64,000 nt of DNA from Brachypodium distachyon (GCF_000005505.3 NC_016133.3:2976001-3040000), one strand, 5' to 3'. Positions 10,143 to 21,640 are shown, counted from the first letter of the stretch. The notes: generated from the sequence alone by a model not told the origin. Numbers and translations are program-made.

Positions 10143-11810
10143 GCAGCACTGGTACTAGTTATCTTCTAGCAGTGTCTCCATTTGCATATCAGAACTACAT
10201 AACACCATTAAGAAATTCTCCATGCAGCTTGGCCCTGGGCCACAGTGCACAAAAGACAGCAACACTAGCATGGGAAAGCAGCATCCATGCCTATCAATTA
10301 GCTATGTAAAAAGGCTAGCAACTAGTAGCGAAACATAGTTGTGGATGAATTAAATAGCAAAAAAGGTAACAAGAAATCAATCTGTTACCCTGCCCCAAGG
10401 TTCTGGTTATTGTACATGCCAAGAATATCTTGGAGGGTAAGGTTAATTACTGCTAGTTTGCTCATCTTGACTGACCTGTTTATTGTATTTCTGCCCATTA
10501 GTACATACAGTACTAGTGTCATCATGGTATAAGCTAGTGCCAGGCTGTCATTGATAGCCTGGGGTACCTACCCGTGCACTTCTGAAAAGATGCCTACATA
10601 GGTTGCCAAATCCAACTCGTGCTTCACAGATCATTTTGAAAACTTGTGTTTCATGTTTAACTGGAGGGAGGATGTGTGAGTGGTTGGGGGCGGGGACCAG
10701 CTCTTTGTAGCTTGTGAATAAATGTCCATTACCATTATATCAGTTTGGAACTGTTCCATGGTTGTGTTTTGTGTCTTTTCATGTATAGTACAAATCATAT
10801 TTGTGTCATTTCCTTGGGGAGAGGTGTGCATCATGCTTCATTTATCAATCTGTATTTCAGATGCACAGACTTCATCTGGCTTTTTTGTTGTTGTTGTTAT
10901 TCCCCTTTTGTGTTCTGGGACGGAAAGCGGCATCATGCATCAATGTATTTCAGATGCACAGATGTACTTCTGGCTCCTTTCTCTTGTTATTTTCCTTTTC
11001 TTCTTTTGGAGCTTGATGTACAGGGATGCATGGGTTCCTGCTGTCCCTCTGCTCGGCAGGTCGAGTTTACGTGTTGAATAATGACGATAATTGTTCTCCA
11101 GTTAATTTTTTCTCAGGACATTGTAATCATATTTTATTTTACTTAGCTTGATGCATTGCCACCTCCCATTCTTGGTATAATTCTTTTGAGGTGCTTGAGA
11201 CTCGGCATGAGGTTCGAGCTGAGAAGTATTTTGCAGGCCATAGCAGAATATTGTCACTGTGTTACTCTTTTGAACGTTGCCGATTTTGTTGCCACAGCTG
11301 CTCCTTTTCTTAGCTATCATTATACATGTATCTGAACATCACTCTGCTTACACCAATTCTTCTGGACCCTTGGCACTTCTTTATTCCCTGGTTTTCCCAT
11401 GGATATGAACTAGTATTGGTACGTAATTGGACTTTTTTTTTTCTGCTTGCTTTGCATCGCCATTCTGTTGTTTGATGCATGCATTTTTTGCGTCATAGCT
11501 AAGAGTGCTTCAGTTTGATACTTTGATGCATGTATGTTTTGCGTAGGAGATGGTGACGTATGACATGTATGAATTGAAGATAGTTGAAGAAGTGCGCAAG
11601 TGAGATTATGATTATCTGAGATTTTCATCAACACAAGAGCATCATCTACAAGCAGTGCTAGTAATATTAACAAGTACCTAATCTTAACAAGAAGAGCAAT
11701 TTATCTCTTTACAACCATCCCACTCCCTCTCGTTTCTCTTTCTCCAAAAACAAAACCATCTCAGCATCATCGCAGGCCTTGTCCTTCTTGACCAAAAGCA
11801 ACATGCAGGC
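10143..11810. other. Intergenic region; local repeat and an exon-like segment
   Basis: The first few hundred bases are upstream of the LRR gene. A direct repeat around GTATTTCAGATGCACAGA occurs at about 10851 and 10945. At 11547-11603, after a GCGTAG acceptor-like site, a short frame (EMVTYDMYELKIVEEVRK, then TGA) could be a terminal plus-strand exon of an unrecognised gene. No domain is visible. Confidence 0.3.
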
Positions 11811-12347
11811 TCAAATGGCGAGCACAAGGCCAGGCATGCACCGCTGGGCCTTGGGCCAGGGATTCTGGCTCTCCCAGACGGCCCACAGCACATCCCCCTC
11901 CTCCTTAACAGGCCCGGGCCGTCGGCCCAGCTCCCTGACGGTGACGCACGTGTTGAAGTACTCCCGGAAGCCGCTGATGACGCCGCCGCGGACCCGCCAC
12001 GCGTGCACCCAGTAGTCCTTCTCGCCTTCTTCTCCGGCTCCGGCGGCCCAGCCCTCCGCCAGCACCCAGCCCTCGCCGACGTCCGCCACCCGCGCCGGCG
12101 CGAAGCGGAACGCGGCGGTGGCCGTGGCCGACGAGAGCTCGCCGGTGAGCAGGCGGCGCATGTGCTGCTGGCACCGCCGCGGGCCGTGGAACCACCAGTC
12201 GACGTCCGCCGCCAGAAGCGCCGTCGCCGCCGCCGCGTCGCCCCGGGCCAGCGACGCGTACAGCGACTCCACCACGGCCCGCGCCCCGGCGCCGGTGCCG
12301 CTCGTCGTCTTGTTGGATCTCGTCGATTGCGCGGATGGGATGCCCAT
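11811..12347 (-). CDS. Wound-induced protein 1 / SAG20-like protein (NTF2-like fold)
   Basis: Intronless gene of 178 residues. After a Ser/Thr-rich N-terminus of about 22 residues comes one SnoaL/NTF2-like domain typical of the WI12/WUN1/SAG20 group: AVVESLYASLARGD (helix), LLAADVDWWFHGP, ADVGEGWVLAEGW, KDYWVHAWRVRGGVISGFRE and YFNTCVTVRELG, then a tail with ESQNPWPKAQRCMPGLVLAI. These are small, probably cytosolic proteins induced by wounding, senescence or stress; no enzymatic activity is established. The start gives the family-like short N-terminus and has a TATA box 141-148 bases upstream (12488-12495). A CT-rich microsatellite lies in the presumed 5' UTR. The frame is intact. Confidence 0.9.
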   Translation of the reverse strand: MGIPSAQSTRSNKTTSGTGAGARAVVESLYASLARGDAAAATALLAADVDWWFHGPRRCQQHMRRLLTGELSSATATAAFRFAPARVADVGEGWVLAEGWAAGAGEEGEKDYWVHAWRVRGGVISGFREYFNTCVTVRELGRRPGPVKEEGDVLWAVWESQNPWPKAQRCMPGLVLAI

Positions 12348-12404
12348 GATTTGCTTTTATCGATCCACGTGAAGAACAAGCTTGGTGGGGAATTGGGGAT
12401 TGAG

Positions 12405-12409
<5 letters not shown>

Positions 12410-12434
<25 letters not shown>
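12410..12434. repeat. (GA)12 microsatellite in the 5' UTR of the WI12-like gene
   Basis: Uninterrupted GA dinucleotides, CT on the coding strand, between the TATA box and the start codon. CT/GA runs in plant leaders often affect expression and vary in length. Confidence 0.9.
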
Positions 12435-12436
<2 letters not shown>

Positions 12437-12487
12437 CTGAGCTGAGTAGTGTGAGTTGAGCTTGAAGAACAAGAAGGGAGAGGGAGC

Positions 12488-12495
12488 ATTTATAG
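12488..12495 (-). promoter_or_regulatory. TATA box of the WI12-like gene
   Basis: Reads CTATAAAT on the minus strand, 141 bases before the start codon, upstream of the CT-rich leader. Confidence 0.6.
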
Positions 12496-13810
12496 GTTAT
12501 AGATACGCTAGCTCCCATATGCATGCATTCTCGACGGCATGGTTCTCTGAGACATCGAGGTGAACGGCCGGCTTTTTGATTTTCTGTCCAAGAACTGCAA
12601 GTCGTTTTCTCCAAGATTAATATTACCCCAATTAATATATAAATGGGGGAGCAGAAAATTGCAGTGGAACGCCAGGTTTGATCTTTATTTTCGATGTATC
12701 GATCCATCTGGGGTTGATTAATGAATTTACACGTAGGAATTTATTTGATTGGTTTCAAAACTGCGCTAGCACGCAAGATAATTAAAAGATTTGCGAGTGT
12801 AATTGAGAGTCAAGAGGCAGACGCACCCACGTACACGGTTCGGCGCTAGCTGCTATAGAACAGACGACTTGCTTAACTTGCTGTCCATGTCTGACTGTCT
12901 CTGTACTATCTAGCCCAATCTCTACATATAGGAGTCCGTTGGAGCACGCAATAGGACAGGACAGGACAGGACAGTTCAGGACTACAAGAGCATATGCCAC
13001 GCACAGCTTAACATTAGGCGCTCGCATTGGCATACGCCACGTACTCGGGTACGTAAGACTCTCTGTTGTTTCTGAAGAAATCGACAGGTTCATTTCCGTA
13101 TTGTTATTTTGATCCAGGGGACGAGGAATTGACAAGTGGGACGTGAAAGGGATAAAAACAGAGGACAACGAAGCTTGATGTAGTTTTATCGAGAGAAAGT
13201 GTGAAACAAACGAGTAGTTTTATTGATCAATCAGAATGTTCATTGGTGCATAAAAAGGGTCTGACGACTGAGAAAACCAGACTTGGCGACCACAACTCCA
13301 CGAGACAATGACGACGTGAACTTGGACGTTTATGGGCATCGGAATTGGCACTGCGGCTCTGGTAACGAAAGGCGATGGTCTGAAAACGGCGACTTGTGAT
13401 TGATTTTTTTCTTCTAGGGGGTACTTATAAAAAAAAATTGAGCGAAAGGAGGTATTTATAAAAAAAAATTGAGGGCAAGGGGGTACTTATAATTGAACTG
13501 AACACACAAAGAGAACAGGGCAGGTACGAGCCAGCCCGCGAGAGGCCTAGTTTGGCTGCTGCGGCCCAAATTTCACGCGCTAGTGCACGTGGGCTTTCCA
13601 TTTCTTCATTGCAAAACTTATTGCCTCTGGCTAAATATTTGAATTTGCAGGGATAAAACTCCAGAAACACTAATGTTAAACAAAAAGGCTCACGCTCGTG
13701 GCTTCGTCTTTGCCTCGAGCTGAAAAATTCAAATTTTTCTCTGTGACTTGTGTTGGGCTCCTTCTTCGCATGCTATCCTTCACACACGGACAAGAAACAA
13801 ACAGGCAGCG
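12496..13810. other. Intergenic region upstream of the WI12-like gene
   Basis: No gene seen. It contains a short GGACA run (about 12953-12973) and a threefold imperfect tandem repeat of about 35 bases with the core GGGTACTTATAA (13417-13495). Confidence 0.4.
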
Positions 13811-14424
13811 ATCATCTCCAAGGGAACCCAAATCTTTTCCATTTGTCTAAATCTGTTCATATGAGGTTCATGAGCAAAATACACAACCCAACGGAAACCT
13901 CCATTCCAAATATGTCCATATGGGGTTCATGAGCAAAATACACAACCCAACAGAAACCTCCATTTGTCCAAAAGTGATCCACATCACCCATTTCTTCCCC
14001 AAATTTGGGGAGAGTATGTGGAGTCCTCATTTGTGCAAAATTCACCTGAATCTTGTGCACTTGTCTTCTTGGCCCACACGTCAAAGACCCATGAAGAGAT
14101 AAATGAGGAGTTATCATTAGACAACTTGATATTTTGTACACCCATATTTGTCTAAAGACCTCTCAAATGGACAAATGAGGAATAGGGGCTCACCCTTCGA
14201 GATGCCCTTGGTCCAAGAAGACAGGTGGACATGATTTGGATGAGTTTTGCACAAATGGGGAGTCCTCATACTCTTTCCAAATTTGGGAAAGAAACGGGAG
14301 TGTGGACTACTTTTGAACAAATGAAGGTTCCCATTGGGTTGTGTATTTTGCTTTTGGATCCCCATATGGACAGATTTGGACAAATGGGAAGGATTTGGAG
14401 GTTCCCTTGGAGAGTTGGAGATGC
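13811..14424. mobile_element. Fold-back MITE of about 610 bp
   Basis: The two ends are long imperfect inverted repeats. CATCTCCAAGGGAACCC at the left recurs inverted at the right, and both arms share ATACACAACCCAA and the reverse complement of CAAATGG motifs for over 200 bases, so a transcript could form a long hairpin. The left arm holds an internal direct duplication (GGTTCATGAGCAAAATACAC at about 13864 and 13924). No coding capacity; the superfamily is not determined. Confidence 0.75.
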
Positions 14425-14438
14425 CCTTACTAAGCTAA

Positions 14439-14792
14439 GGGCCTTCACAGTGTGTGCCAAATTGTAAATTTAGCTTTTAGCACCACTTCATGCCACCGTG
14501 GAGAGGTTGCCAAATTAAGAAAAAGATGGAACCGGATCACCTACTTGCTCCCGGTGTCAAATTCCTCCAAATAATATAAAATAATATTTATGCATGCATC
14601 TTCTTCCATGTTGGTTGAAAGTAGATGAGGGAAGAGAGGGAGAACATTTTATACATGAGTTTTAACAATGATGGGTCCCATACATGGAGAAATTTAGTTT
14701 TGGCTACACTATGTTAAAATGATAGTTTTAGCACCGCTGTCAAATAATATGAGATGGCAAATTTAGCATTTGATACGTTGTGAAAGCCGGCC
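14439..14792. mobile_element. MITE with GGCCTTCACA-type inverted ends
   Basis: The left end GGGCCTTCACAGTGTG and the right end, read inverted, GGCCGGCTTTCACAACG are related. Both are followed by AAATTTAGC and TAGCACC-like inner repeats. The element starts 15 bp beyond the previous MITE and has no coding capacity. Confidence 0.6.
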
Positions 14793-15972
14793 TCCACAGT
14801 ACAACGAGACGTGCTTGCAGTGCGCGCGGAAGGTTTCGCGTTGCCGTAGCTCTACGCATTATATGTGCACCGCAGCTTGTCAGGTTACTTTTTGACTTGT
14901 CGATCGAGCCATTGGCGGCGGCCTCGTTCGCCGGCCTCCACATTGACATGGAGCACGGCACGGCGGCAACGGGGCTTGCGGCGGCAGCGCGCGGCGGGGA
15001 CGGTGCGCCGGCAGAAATACCGCGAGTGGCCGGCAGCCGGGGCTCACAAGGCGTCACGCGAGGAGGACAACGAAAGAACGCTCGTTCTTTACCTTTTTTA
15101 TTCGGCCCAGTTACATATATGCACGATAAAACATTGTACTGTAGCACGTGGTAGTAATTTTCTTACGATGCCTCAGGAAATGATTGAGCCACCATCTGGA
15201 TGGGATGTGGCATATTTAGCTGCAGGTCACGGTAGCACCGCACCAAAATCATAGGAAAATATTGCACTTGATATCCGGTACACCCCTCTCCTCGAACGAA
15301 AACACTTCCAAGTTTTGTCATCCCCTCTGTTCCCGGTCTCTTTTTTCCCTCCGCAAGAAGGATATATACGGGCCTGTAATATGTCTAAATCGAAATTCTC
15401 ACGTGTACGTATGCGTACTAGTACTACAGTAGTATCTTCTGATCCAAAAAATTTAATTCAAATTTGCTCAAATATGAACATATCTATTCTTAAAAAATGT
15501 CTATATACATGCAATATTTCGACAACAATTTAGAACAGAGCAGTAATCAATGGATTTGCTTCGGTCTCGCCGGATCGATCAGCCCTGCTCAGCAGCAGCT
15601 TGCAAAAGGCGGATCTGATCTTGTGTCTGTCGCCGAACTTTGCGATCTGAACAAACAGTGCATTGCGCCGCGCATCCCAGGCAACCGCAGATCGGAGCAA
15701 ACCGCACACAATGACACAATCCGGCCCGAAGAAACGAAGACCCTGCCAGCACACCGCCACGGCGGCACACGCACACAATCCCGAATTTACAAAGTGTGGA
15801 TTTTTGTTTTGGTGGCAATTTTGGACATTGGCACACTGTTAGCTCTCGCTGGGGTTAATTGCTCCCACCTTTGATATTTTTTTATAAATCTGGCCAAACG
15901 CTTAAATTTCTAGAAAACGAAGGGAGTACTCCAGTTTAGTGAGGCTACTAATGCATGCCCGTTTTGCATCCG
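14793..15972. other. Intergenic region with a degenerate Stowaway-like relic
   Basis: Bases 15405-15540 resemble the Stowaway-type element at 57501-57617 (shared TCAAATTTGCTCAAA and CAATATTTCGACAA) but lack good terminal repeats. Short GC-rich frames elsewhere show no recognisable domain. Confidence 0.4.
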
Positions 15973-16508
15973 CTATGAAACCATGTCATTCAGCAGCTCG
16001 TCCACCACCTGCCGCCGCTCCGTCGGCGGCAAGAGTCTTTCAAGAGATCGATCGTCGACGCACTGACACTGCCCCTGGCGGCAGCTGCATGATGCCGTAG
16101 TACGGGAGGAAGCCGAGCTCCGGCGGCACCTCCGGGAAGCCGCTGAAGTCCATTGCCTCGCCGTCATTGGCCGCAGCGGCGGCCCTGGGTGGAGGTTGCT
16201 CTTGCCGCCGCTGGAAGTTAGTGACGGCCTTTGGCGCCGTGGGCGGTGTCGAAGGTGCCGAGGTACAGCGTGACCCCCAGGTGCTTGATCTGCGCCCTGT
16301 ACCTGCCGCTCCGCTGCCGGGACACGCCGCGGAACTCGGTCCGGGCCTCCGGCCTAGCCTTGATCTTCCTCTTCTTCCTTGTACCACCGGCCGCCGCATG
16401 CGCAGCTAATTCCTCGTGCTCCGCCGCCGTCGCGGCAGCAGCATCCACGGCTCGATGCTGGACGCTCTCCGCAGCTGTGCCAGTGACCACCATCGATCTC
16501 TCCTGCAA
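15973..16508 (-). pseudogene. AP2/ERF-like pseudogene with deletion and frameshifts
   Basis: The start at 16508 opens a frame with a basic stretch (TRKKRKIKARPEARTE), then the first half of an AP2 domain (FRGVSRQRSGRYRAQI, LYLGTFDTA). The AP2 helix, normally [17 protein letters not shown] in the neighbouring paralogs, is missing: GTFDTA runs within a few codons into AVTNFQ in another frame. The C-terminal part (GEAMDFSGFPEVPPELG) follows in that frame, and the final LLPPTERRQVVDELLNDMV in a third. This C-terminal block matches LPPAEWQRQVHELLHDM of the intact paralog at 22254-23252. At least two frame changes and one internal deletion make it a pseudogene. It is the only cluster member on the minus strand. 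Confidence 0.85.
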
Positions 16509-17636
16509 CCTCAGCTCAAATCCTGGCTATACTGAAGAGGACAAAGAGAAGAAGCGATTCGTGGCCGGTACAGTATCCCTGCTGACCCTGGACCCTGGCT
16601 AGTCCTGTGTCCCCCCCTCCTGCAGCTCGCCTCGTCTCTATATATATGGTCAGTCGATTCCCCAGGAAATATACAGGCCGGCCCCTGAAGCCATCGATCT
16701 ACAGGCCCCCAGTGCGCGGATCCGATCCAGAGGGTGCTCCCGATACACCCGCAGCCTGAGATGGCCTGAGATGGATGCATGCATATCTGCGCGCATGCAC
16801 GATCCAGATGGTCATATACAAATACAGGGCTGATCCGATCGAGACATATGTGGCCAGGCCGGTCAACTCTCCAGTCCCTCCCTGCACGTACTAGTCGTGT
16901 CTAGATTCGATCGTACAGTATTTATTGATGACCAACATTTGTCTTGCATCGGCGGAATTTGAGGTAATAACGCTACAAGTACAAGAACTTGTATTACGCG
17001 AACAGTTTAGTATAACAAGTTGTAAAATCGGATCAGGCGATATAATAACTTGACTTGCGGGTGCACGTTTGGTCATAACCAATGAAAGGGCAACACGTGG
17101 CTTGCCTTCATTTTACATAAAAGCCCACTGCACGTTTCACTTATTCAAAAACCCCCGGGAGAACCAGAGCATTTTGGTTGGTTTTGGGGCATGCACTGGC
17201 CAGTACGTACAGCTAGCGTGCCAGGTTACGTTTTGACTTTACTACCTTTCCTCAGCGGGCGGCGCTATTGGTTGGCGCTTTTGGTCCGGCCGCACCCGCA
17301 CACAATGCCGAGTATGTACTGTACGCTGCGCCCCCATGTTGCATTCTCCGGGACACTGCTCGGCCTCCATTGACCGGTTGCGCGCGACTCGCACTGCCCG
17401 GCCAGCTGCGCTCTCAGCGGCCCGCGCGCTCGGGGCTCCTCGCTCCGCTGCCACATGACATGATCCTCCCCTGTCCAGTCCTGCGCTACGCCGTGCCCTA
17501 CAACGGGTGTTTCAGCACACGACGGGCCATCGAACGCAGGTGCCCCTATCCTATCCCTGTAACCCTGCTGCGCCGCGTGCGTGTGTAGCGCCGCCGGGAG
17601 CGCTAGATACGCCGTGCCCTACAATGGTCAACAAGA
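16509..17636. other. Intergenic region between minus-strand and plus-strand ERF-like copies
   Basis: No gene recognised. The phrase TACGCCGTGCCCTACAA occurs twice (about 17487 and 17608). The open frames here are GC-rich noise without domains. Confidence 0.4.
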
Positions 17637-17739
17637 TTCCTCAAGAGGCCAACTTGATTTGAAGCAAAAATTTTAGTAGGCTTGAAGCCCTGAACGTCAT
17701 GGCTTCCGAATGATTGATCCGGAGACTGCACCCGCTCCC

Positions 17740-18388
17740 GACAGATCTCGTCTCCCGGCCGGCCGTGGAACAACGTCTCTTCTTCTACGTTTAATTAGTG
17801 CTACAGTAGGTCCTCAAAAATTAGGGTTTCGTCGACCGGCAGTCGAGCTATGGTGATGATGGCGGCGAATAAGGTTTTTCTGACTCCTCGTCCACCTTAT
17901 CGACGGCGATCCTTCCTGTGGCATTGGTCACTACTTTTCTGGAGTGGTGGATCTAGTTATGTGTTTGTGCTTTGCAGGTCGTCTACGCGTATCGATTTGT
18001 TGTTTTCTTTTTCGATCGATAAGACTCGGCCAGTTTTGATCGACCTCATTGTAGAGTTAGTACGACCATGTCTTCTCGGATCCATCTGGCTAGATCTGAG
18101 ATGGTCATCCAACCCTCTTCGTCGTTTTCTTCTCCGGGACGGTGGTCTGTTTCTCGGATCACTGTCGCCCGACATCTTCTGGCTCCGATCGGCGACTTCC
18201 CGGCTGCTTTGTCAACAACAATTTCCTGACTCGGAGGTCCAGAAGCAGCATCGAGCTTCGCTCACAGCGCGTCACCGGCGAGTGCAGGAGAAAGACAACA
18301 ACGAGAACTTGCGCGTAATTTTCTTTTACTTTAAGAAACAGTTTGGTTGATTTTAATATATAGCCTTGACCTTCTCGGGAAAAAAAAA
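17740..18388 (+). mobile_element. Probable 5'-truncated retroelement insertion with poly(A) end
   Basis: The segment is absent from the equivalent place in duplication copy 2 (near 21745) and ends in an A-run (18380-18388) after a TTTTAATATATAGCCTTGACC tail of the kind found at plant LINE 3' ends. It contains an open frame (17850-18350) with no recognised domain. Target duplications could not be identified. Confidence 0.5.
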
Positions 18389-19030
18389 ATCAACAGGAGG
18401 GGCGATGATCGAAAACACATAAAATGACTATTTCGAAATTCAAAACGTTTCCTATACTTTTCCTATCATGTATTCCATGGCTAATCTTTTATTACCGCGT
18501 TTTCAAGATCCGTAAGACATGTCGTCTAAAATCCTGTATTTTTCTGCCATGTGATTTCCCTGCACTGTGTTCGAATTAAATCCCATCCCAACGTGAAGCC
18601 TTGTTGCGACAAAATTCGGATTGTTGTGGCATGGAGCAAAGCGAATTGCTGTGCCGCTGTACAAGGGAACGGTCGTCTGCTGCAACTTCCAAAGCAAACC
18701 TTTTCAGAGTTCGGGCTTTTCGAAAGGAAAAAAACAACAGATTTTCGTGAACATGAGTGGTGAACTGGTGATAGTCAAAAAAAAATACAGGAGTGGTGAT
18801 TTTACTTTTTTTTTTGATAAAAATAGTCAAAAAAGTGAACCTGTCGTGACTCGTGAGTCCTGACCGCTGGACTGCTGGCGCCTGGCAACAGTGAAGACTG
18901 AAGAACCTCCAAGTTTCACAACACACGGCACCCACTGGGAATCTCCTCCCGTAAGAGCTCTGCGCTTCTTCTTCCCCAAAACCCCAAGAAGAGCTCCCGT
19001 GCGATCGTGCTTTCCTCTCGGTGCGGTGAG

Positions 19031-19891
19031 ATGGCCGTGGAGCGCGACGACGACGACAAGTCCCAGTCCGTGGCTTCGGTTACCAGGAAGAGGAAGAAGA
19101 AGAAGACGACGACGAAGAAGAAGGGGCTTGCCGAGGTCCGGACGGCGTACCGCGGCGTGCGGCGACGGGGCGGCAAGTACAGGGCGCAGATCTGGGACGG
19201 CAAGTGCCAAACCACGGCGTGGCTCGGAAGCTTCGACACCGCCGAGGAGGCCGCCAGGGCCTACGACGCGGCGGCCATCGCGCTGCACGGCGCCGCGGCG
19301 GCTGCGGCCATGACCAACTTCAAGAGTCCCGCGGCAGCGGCAGCGGCGCCGGCTGCTCCTCTTGCCGATGCCGACATCGACGCGCACGTGCACGGGATCG
19401 GCCCGAAGAAGGAGGCGCCGGTGCCAGTGATGGACTCGAAGAGCGTCCAGGGCGGGAGGGAGGCGGCGGCGGCGCCGAGGCCGGCTAAGTCGACCCCTCG
19501 CTCTGGGTTCCGCGGCGTGTACCAGAGTTCCAGTGGGAGCAAGTAGAATGCGCGGATATGGGACCCGGTTCTGCGAGCCGAGCGATGGCTCGGCACCTTC
19601 GACGCAGCCTTGGAGGCCGCCGGAGCCTACGACGAGGCGGCCGTCGGGCTCTACGGCGCGAGGGCTATCACCAACTTTGAGCAACCACCGCCCACGGCCG
19701 CTGCCAATGGCGGCGCGGAAGAGCCGTCGCCCATGCACCTGCTCAACGACTTCCCGGAGCTGACGGCGCCAGACTTCTTGGAAAGCCTCATCCCAGGCCC
19801 GCAGGACCACGATCTCTTGACCGACTTGCCGCCGGAGGAGTGGCAGCAGCAGGTCCACGAGCTCCTCCATGGCATGGATATGGTGGCTTAA
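19031..19891 (+). pseudogene. Two-AP2-domain ERF-like gene with one nonsense codon
   Basis: One frame of 286 sense codons plus two stops, opening [10 protein letters not shown] at the same place as the intact paralog. It has a Lys-rich stretch ([12 protein letters not shown]), a first AP2 domain ([16 protein letters not shown] to [14 protein letters not shown], residues about 38-95), an Ala-rich linker with one [14 protein letters not shown] unit, and a second AP2 domain. That domain is cut at TAG 19544-19546, where the paralog has a tyrosine codon (SGSRYNARIW). Beyond it the same frame continues through GRWLGTF-like sequence, AITNFEQ and the C-terminal LLNDFPELTAP and DLPPEEWQQQVHELLHGM to TAA. 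A single substitution therefore separates it from a full-length gene. A truncated one-domain protein of about 171 residues could be made. Confidence 0.87.
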
Positions 19892-20013
19892 GTAACAGGT
19901 GTGGGAGCAAAAAACTGCCTTTTTTTGTGTTGTCTGCCGTACAATTGGGGAAGTAACAGGTCTGGGAGCAAAAAACTCTGCCTTCTTTTGTGTTGTCTGC
20001 CGTACAATTGGGG
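19890..20013. repeat. 61-bp tandem repeat just after the ERF-like stop codon
   Basis: Two copies (19890-19950 and 19951-20013) beginning AAGTAACAGG and ending TGCCGTACAATTGGGG. Copy 2 of the segmental duplication has a single unit, so the doubling happened after the segmental duplication. Confidence 0.9.
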
Positions 20014-20110
20014 AAGATGAGTTGCAGCCAATTTTGTTGGGGCCGAGAATTGCACAGGTGATCAAAATCGTCTTATGTTTTTTGTGATTACAAGGAAGCA
20101 TTAATGTTAC

Positions 20111-20342
20111 ATGAGTAAAATGACCACGTCAGCAAGGGTGTTTTTGCAAAAAAATTGTACACCTTGACACCTGACATGTGGCCCAAATAACCACGTCGGC
20201 AAGGGGCACACGCCGGAACCACAATAGAACCGGTGTTGAATCACTTATGAAACTATTAGAACTAAAACGTGCAGTTTCAAAGAAGTAGGACTAACTTGGG
20301 ACCTTTACCAAATAATTAGGACCTCTGATGTATTTTACTCAT
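20111..20342. mobile_element. MITE with ATGAGTAAAAT terminal inverted repeats
   Basis: Perfect 11-bp inverted ends (ATGAGTAAAAT ... ATTTTACTCAT) enclose 210 bp with no coding capacity. The empty site is visible in duplication copy 2 near 23410, where the flanking sequence is continuous, showing insertion after the duplication. Confidence 0.85.
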
Positions 20343-20880
20343 ACTACATTCAGTTCTAATGTTAGCCATAAGAGATGTTGTGTTTCCACATAGTCAATGA
20401 TTGCACATCCATATATGCAAGAAAAGGTTCGGACAAAACCATGCTTGCCTATTATCTGTGATCTGATTCTCATAGTGGACGAGTATGACGTATCTCCCGA
20501 TTATGCTTTGTTATTATCAATTCTATATAAGAGAATTGACTGCGCTGTTTTTTTTTAACTCCTATACTATGCTTGCTCTTATCTGTTTCCGGTCCGACAC
20601 CTATCCCTTACCGTACCATATCTGTTTCCGACAAATTCCGGTATATTCCATAGCCGTTTCCACATCCGAACCCGAACCCGAATAGTTTCCGAATCCGATA
20701 AAAAAATGTGGAATAGGATACCGTAGAAGTATTATCCGTCAAAATCCGATCCGGTTTCATTCCTAGATTTCTTGCGTCCGGCTAGCATCTTAGATTTAAT
20801 TTGCTCTTTGTGTCGTTCGTGAGATTAGCCAGATTTTCTTGTTTAGTATTTTTCAACCTGGGCTACCCCATTTTCCATTG
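20343..20880. other. End of duplication copy 1 and short spacer
   Basis: The duplicated 3' flank continues to about 20590; beyond it no feature was recognised. Confidence 0.4.
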
Positions 20881-21640
20881 CCATTCAACGGAAACACCAA
20901 GTTTTGTCATTACAGAGCAAGAGCAGAGGGAAAGTGGGGGGAAAAAGAGGACCTAAACCAGCTGGAAACTCGCTTACTGCCGTGAGACAAAAACCTGCCG
21001 CGCTAAAGCTAACAAAAGGAAAAACAACCATCCCAGCGTCACAAAAGAGGCAAAACTGTCCAGAATTTAACTTCGTTACAGACCTAAACAGAGGCCAGAA
21101 CACAGACGGACTAGTAGCAGCTTCCTTGAGCGAGCTGACCCATCAATGAGCCTAGCAGTGTCACCGTCGCTCGCAGCAATCCACACGCCCCATCCTTCAT
21201 TTGGTGACACCGTAGTTCGTTTTGTAACCCTGCCCAGTACTGTAACAGTGCACACAAAGAGAAGATCACATATTCATGGTGTTGTAGATTCTTTTTCTCA
21301 AAACACACCTCATTCCGAGTTTTCCATATAGCTCAAGAAACAGCGGCCAAAACTTTAGTAAAACAAAGGTCGTTAAAATGCAAAAGACGCCCAGACCAAA
21401 TGAAGAATTGTCAGTGGTTTCTAGGAATCTCCTCACGGCCCAGGTAATGGAAACACAATCCCAAACCACTTTGACCACAGCATAGTCAAAAAACTGATGC
21501 AAAATGGGCTCATCTTTGTGACAGAAAAAACATTTTGGACTCCCAAACCAGTTTTATGCTTCATAACATCTTTGGTAAGAATTGCACCCAAACCAAACAA
21601 AAATTTTAATCTTCCGGAGGAGCTTTGCTTTCCAGATAAC
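20880..21640 (-). mobile_element. L1-type LINE fragment (zinc-binding RT C-terminal region)
   Basis: On the minus strand, a broken frame near 21433-21642 reads KFLFGLGAILTKDVMKHKTG, followed by CFSVTK-like and LWSKWFGIVF pieces. It resembles the zf-RVT segment at the C-terminus of plant L1 ORF2 (VILTKDNLxxRxW, CxxCxxxExxxHLFF). Several frameshifts and stops are present. It lies immediately upstream of duplication copy 2. The boundary on the 20880 side is approximate. Confidence 0.6.

Larger units (their letters stand above)
17637..20590. repeat. Tandem segmental duplication, copy 1 (ERF-like unit)
   Basis: Matches copy 2 (21645-23650) along its length once insertions are removed. Shared blocks are AACTTGATTTGAA at the left edge, CATGGCTTCC with GATTGATC, TCAAAACGTTTCCTATACTT, GCTGCAACTTCCAAAGCAAA upstream of the gene, the whole coding region, and a 3' flank with CATAGTCAATGATTGCACAT and TTTGTTATTATCAA. 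It differs from copy 2 by an inserted segment (17740-18388), a MITE (20111-20342) and a 61-bp repeat after the stop. Confidence 0.85.

Noticed and set aside
17850..18350. 166-codon plus-strand open frame as a host gene
   Set aside because: It lies in a segment inserted into one duplication copy and ends near a poly(A) tail; no known domain.
18827..20101. 424-codon minus-strand frame over the ERF-like pseudogene
   Set aside because: Same antisense shadow, running into duplicated noncoding flanks and a MITE-adjacent repeat; no start context or domain.
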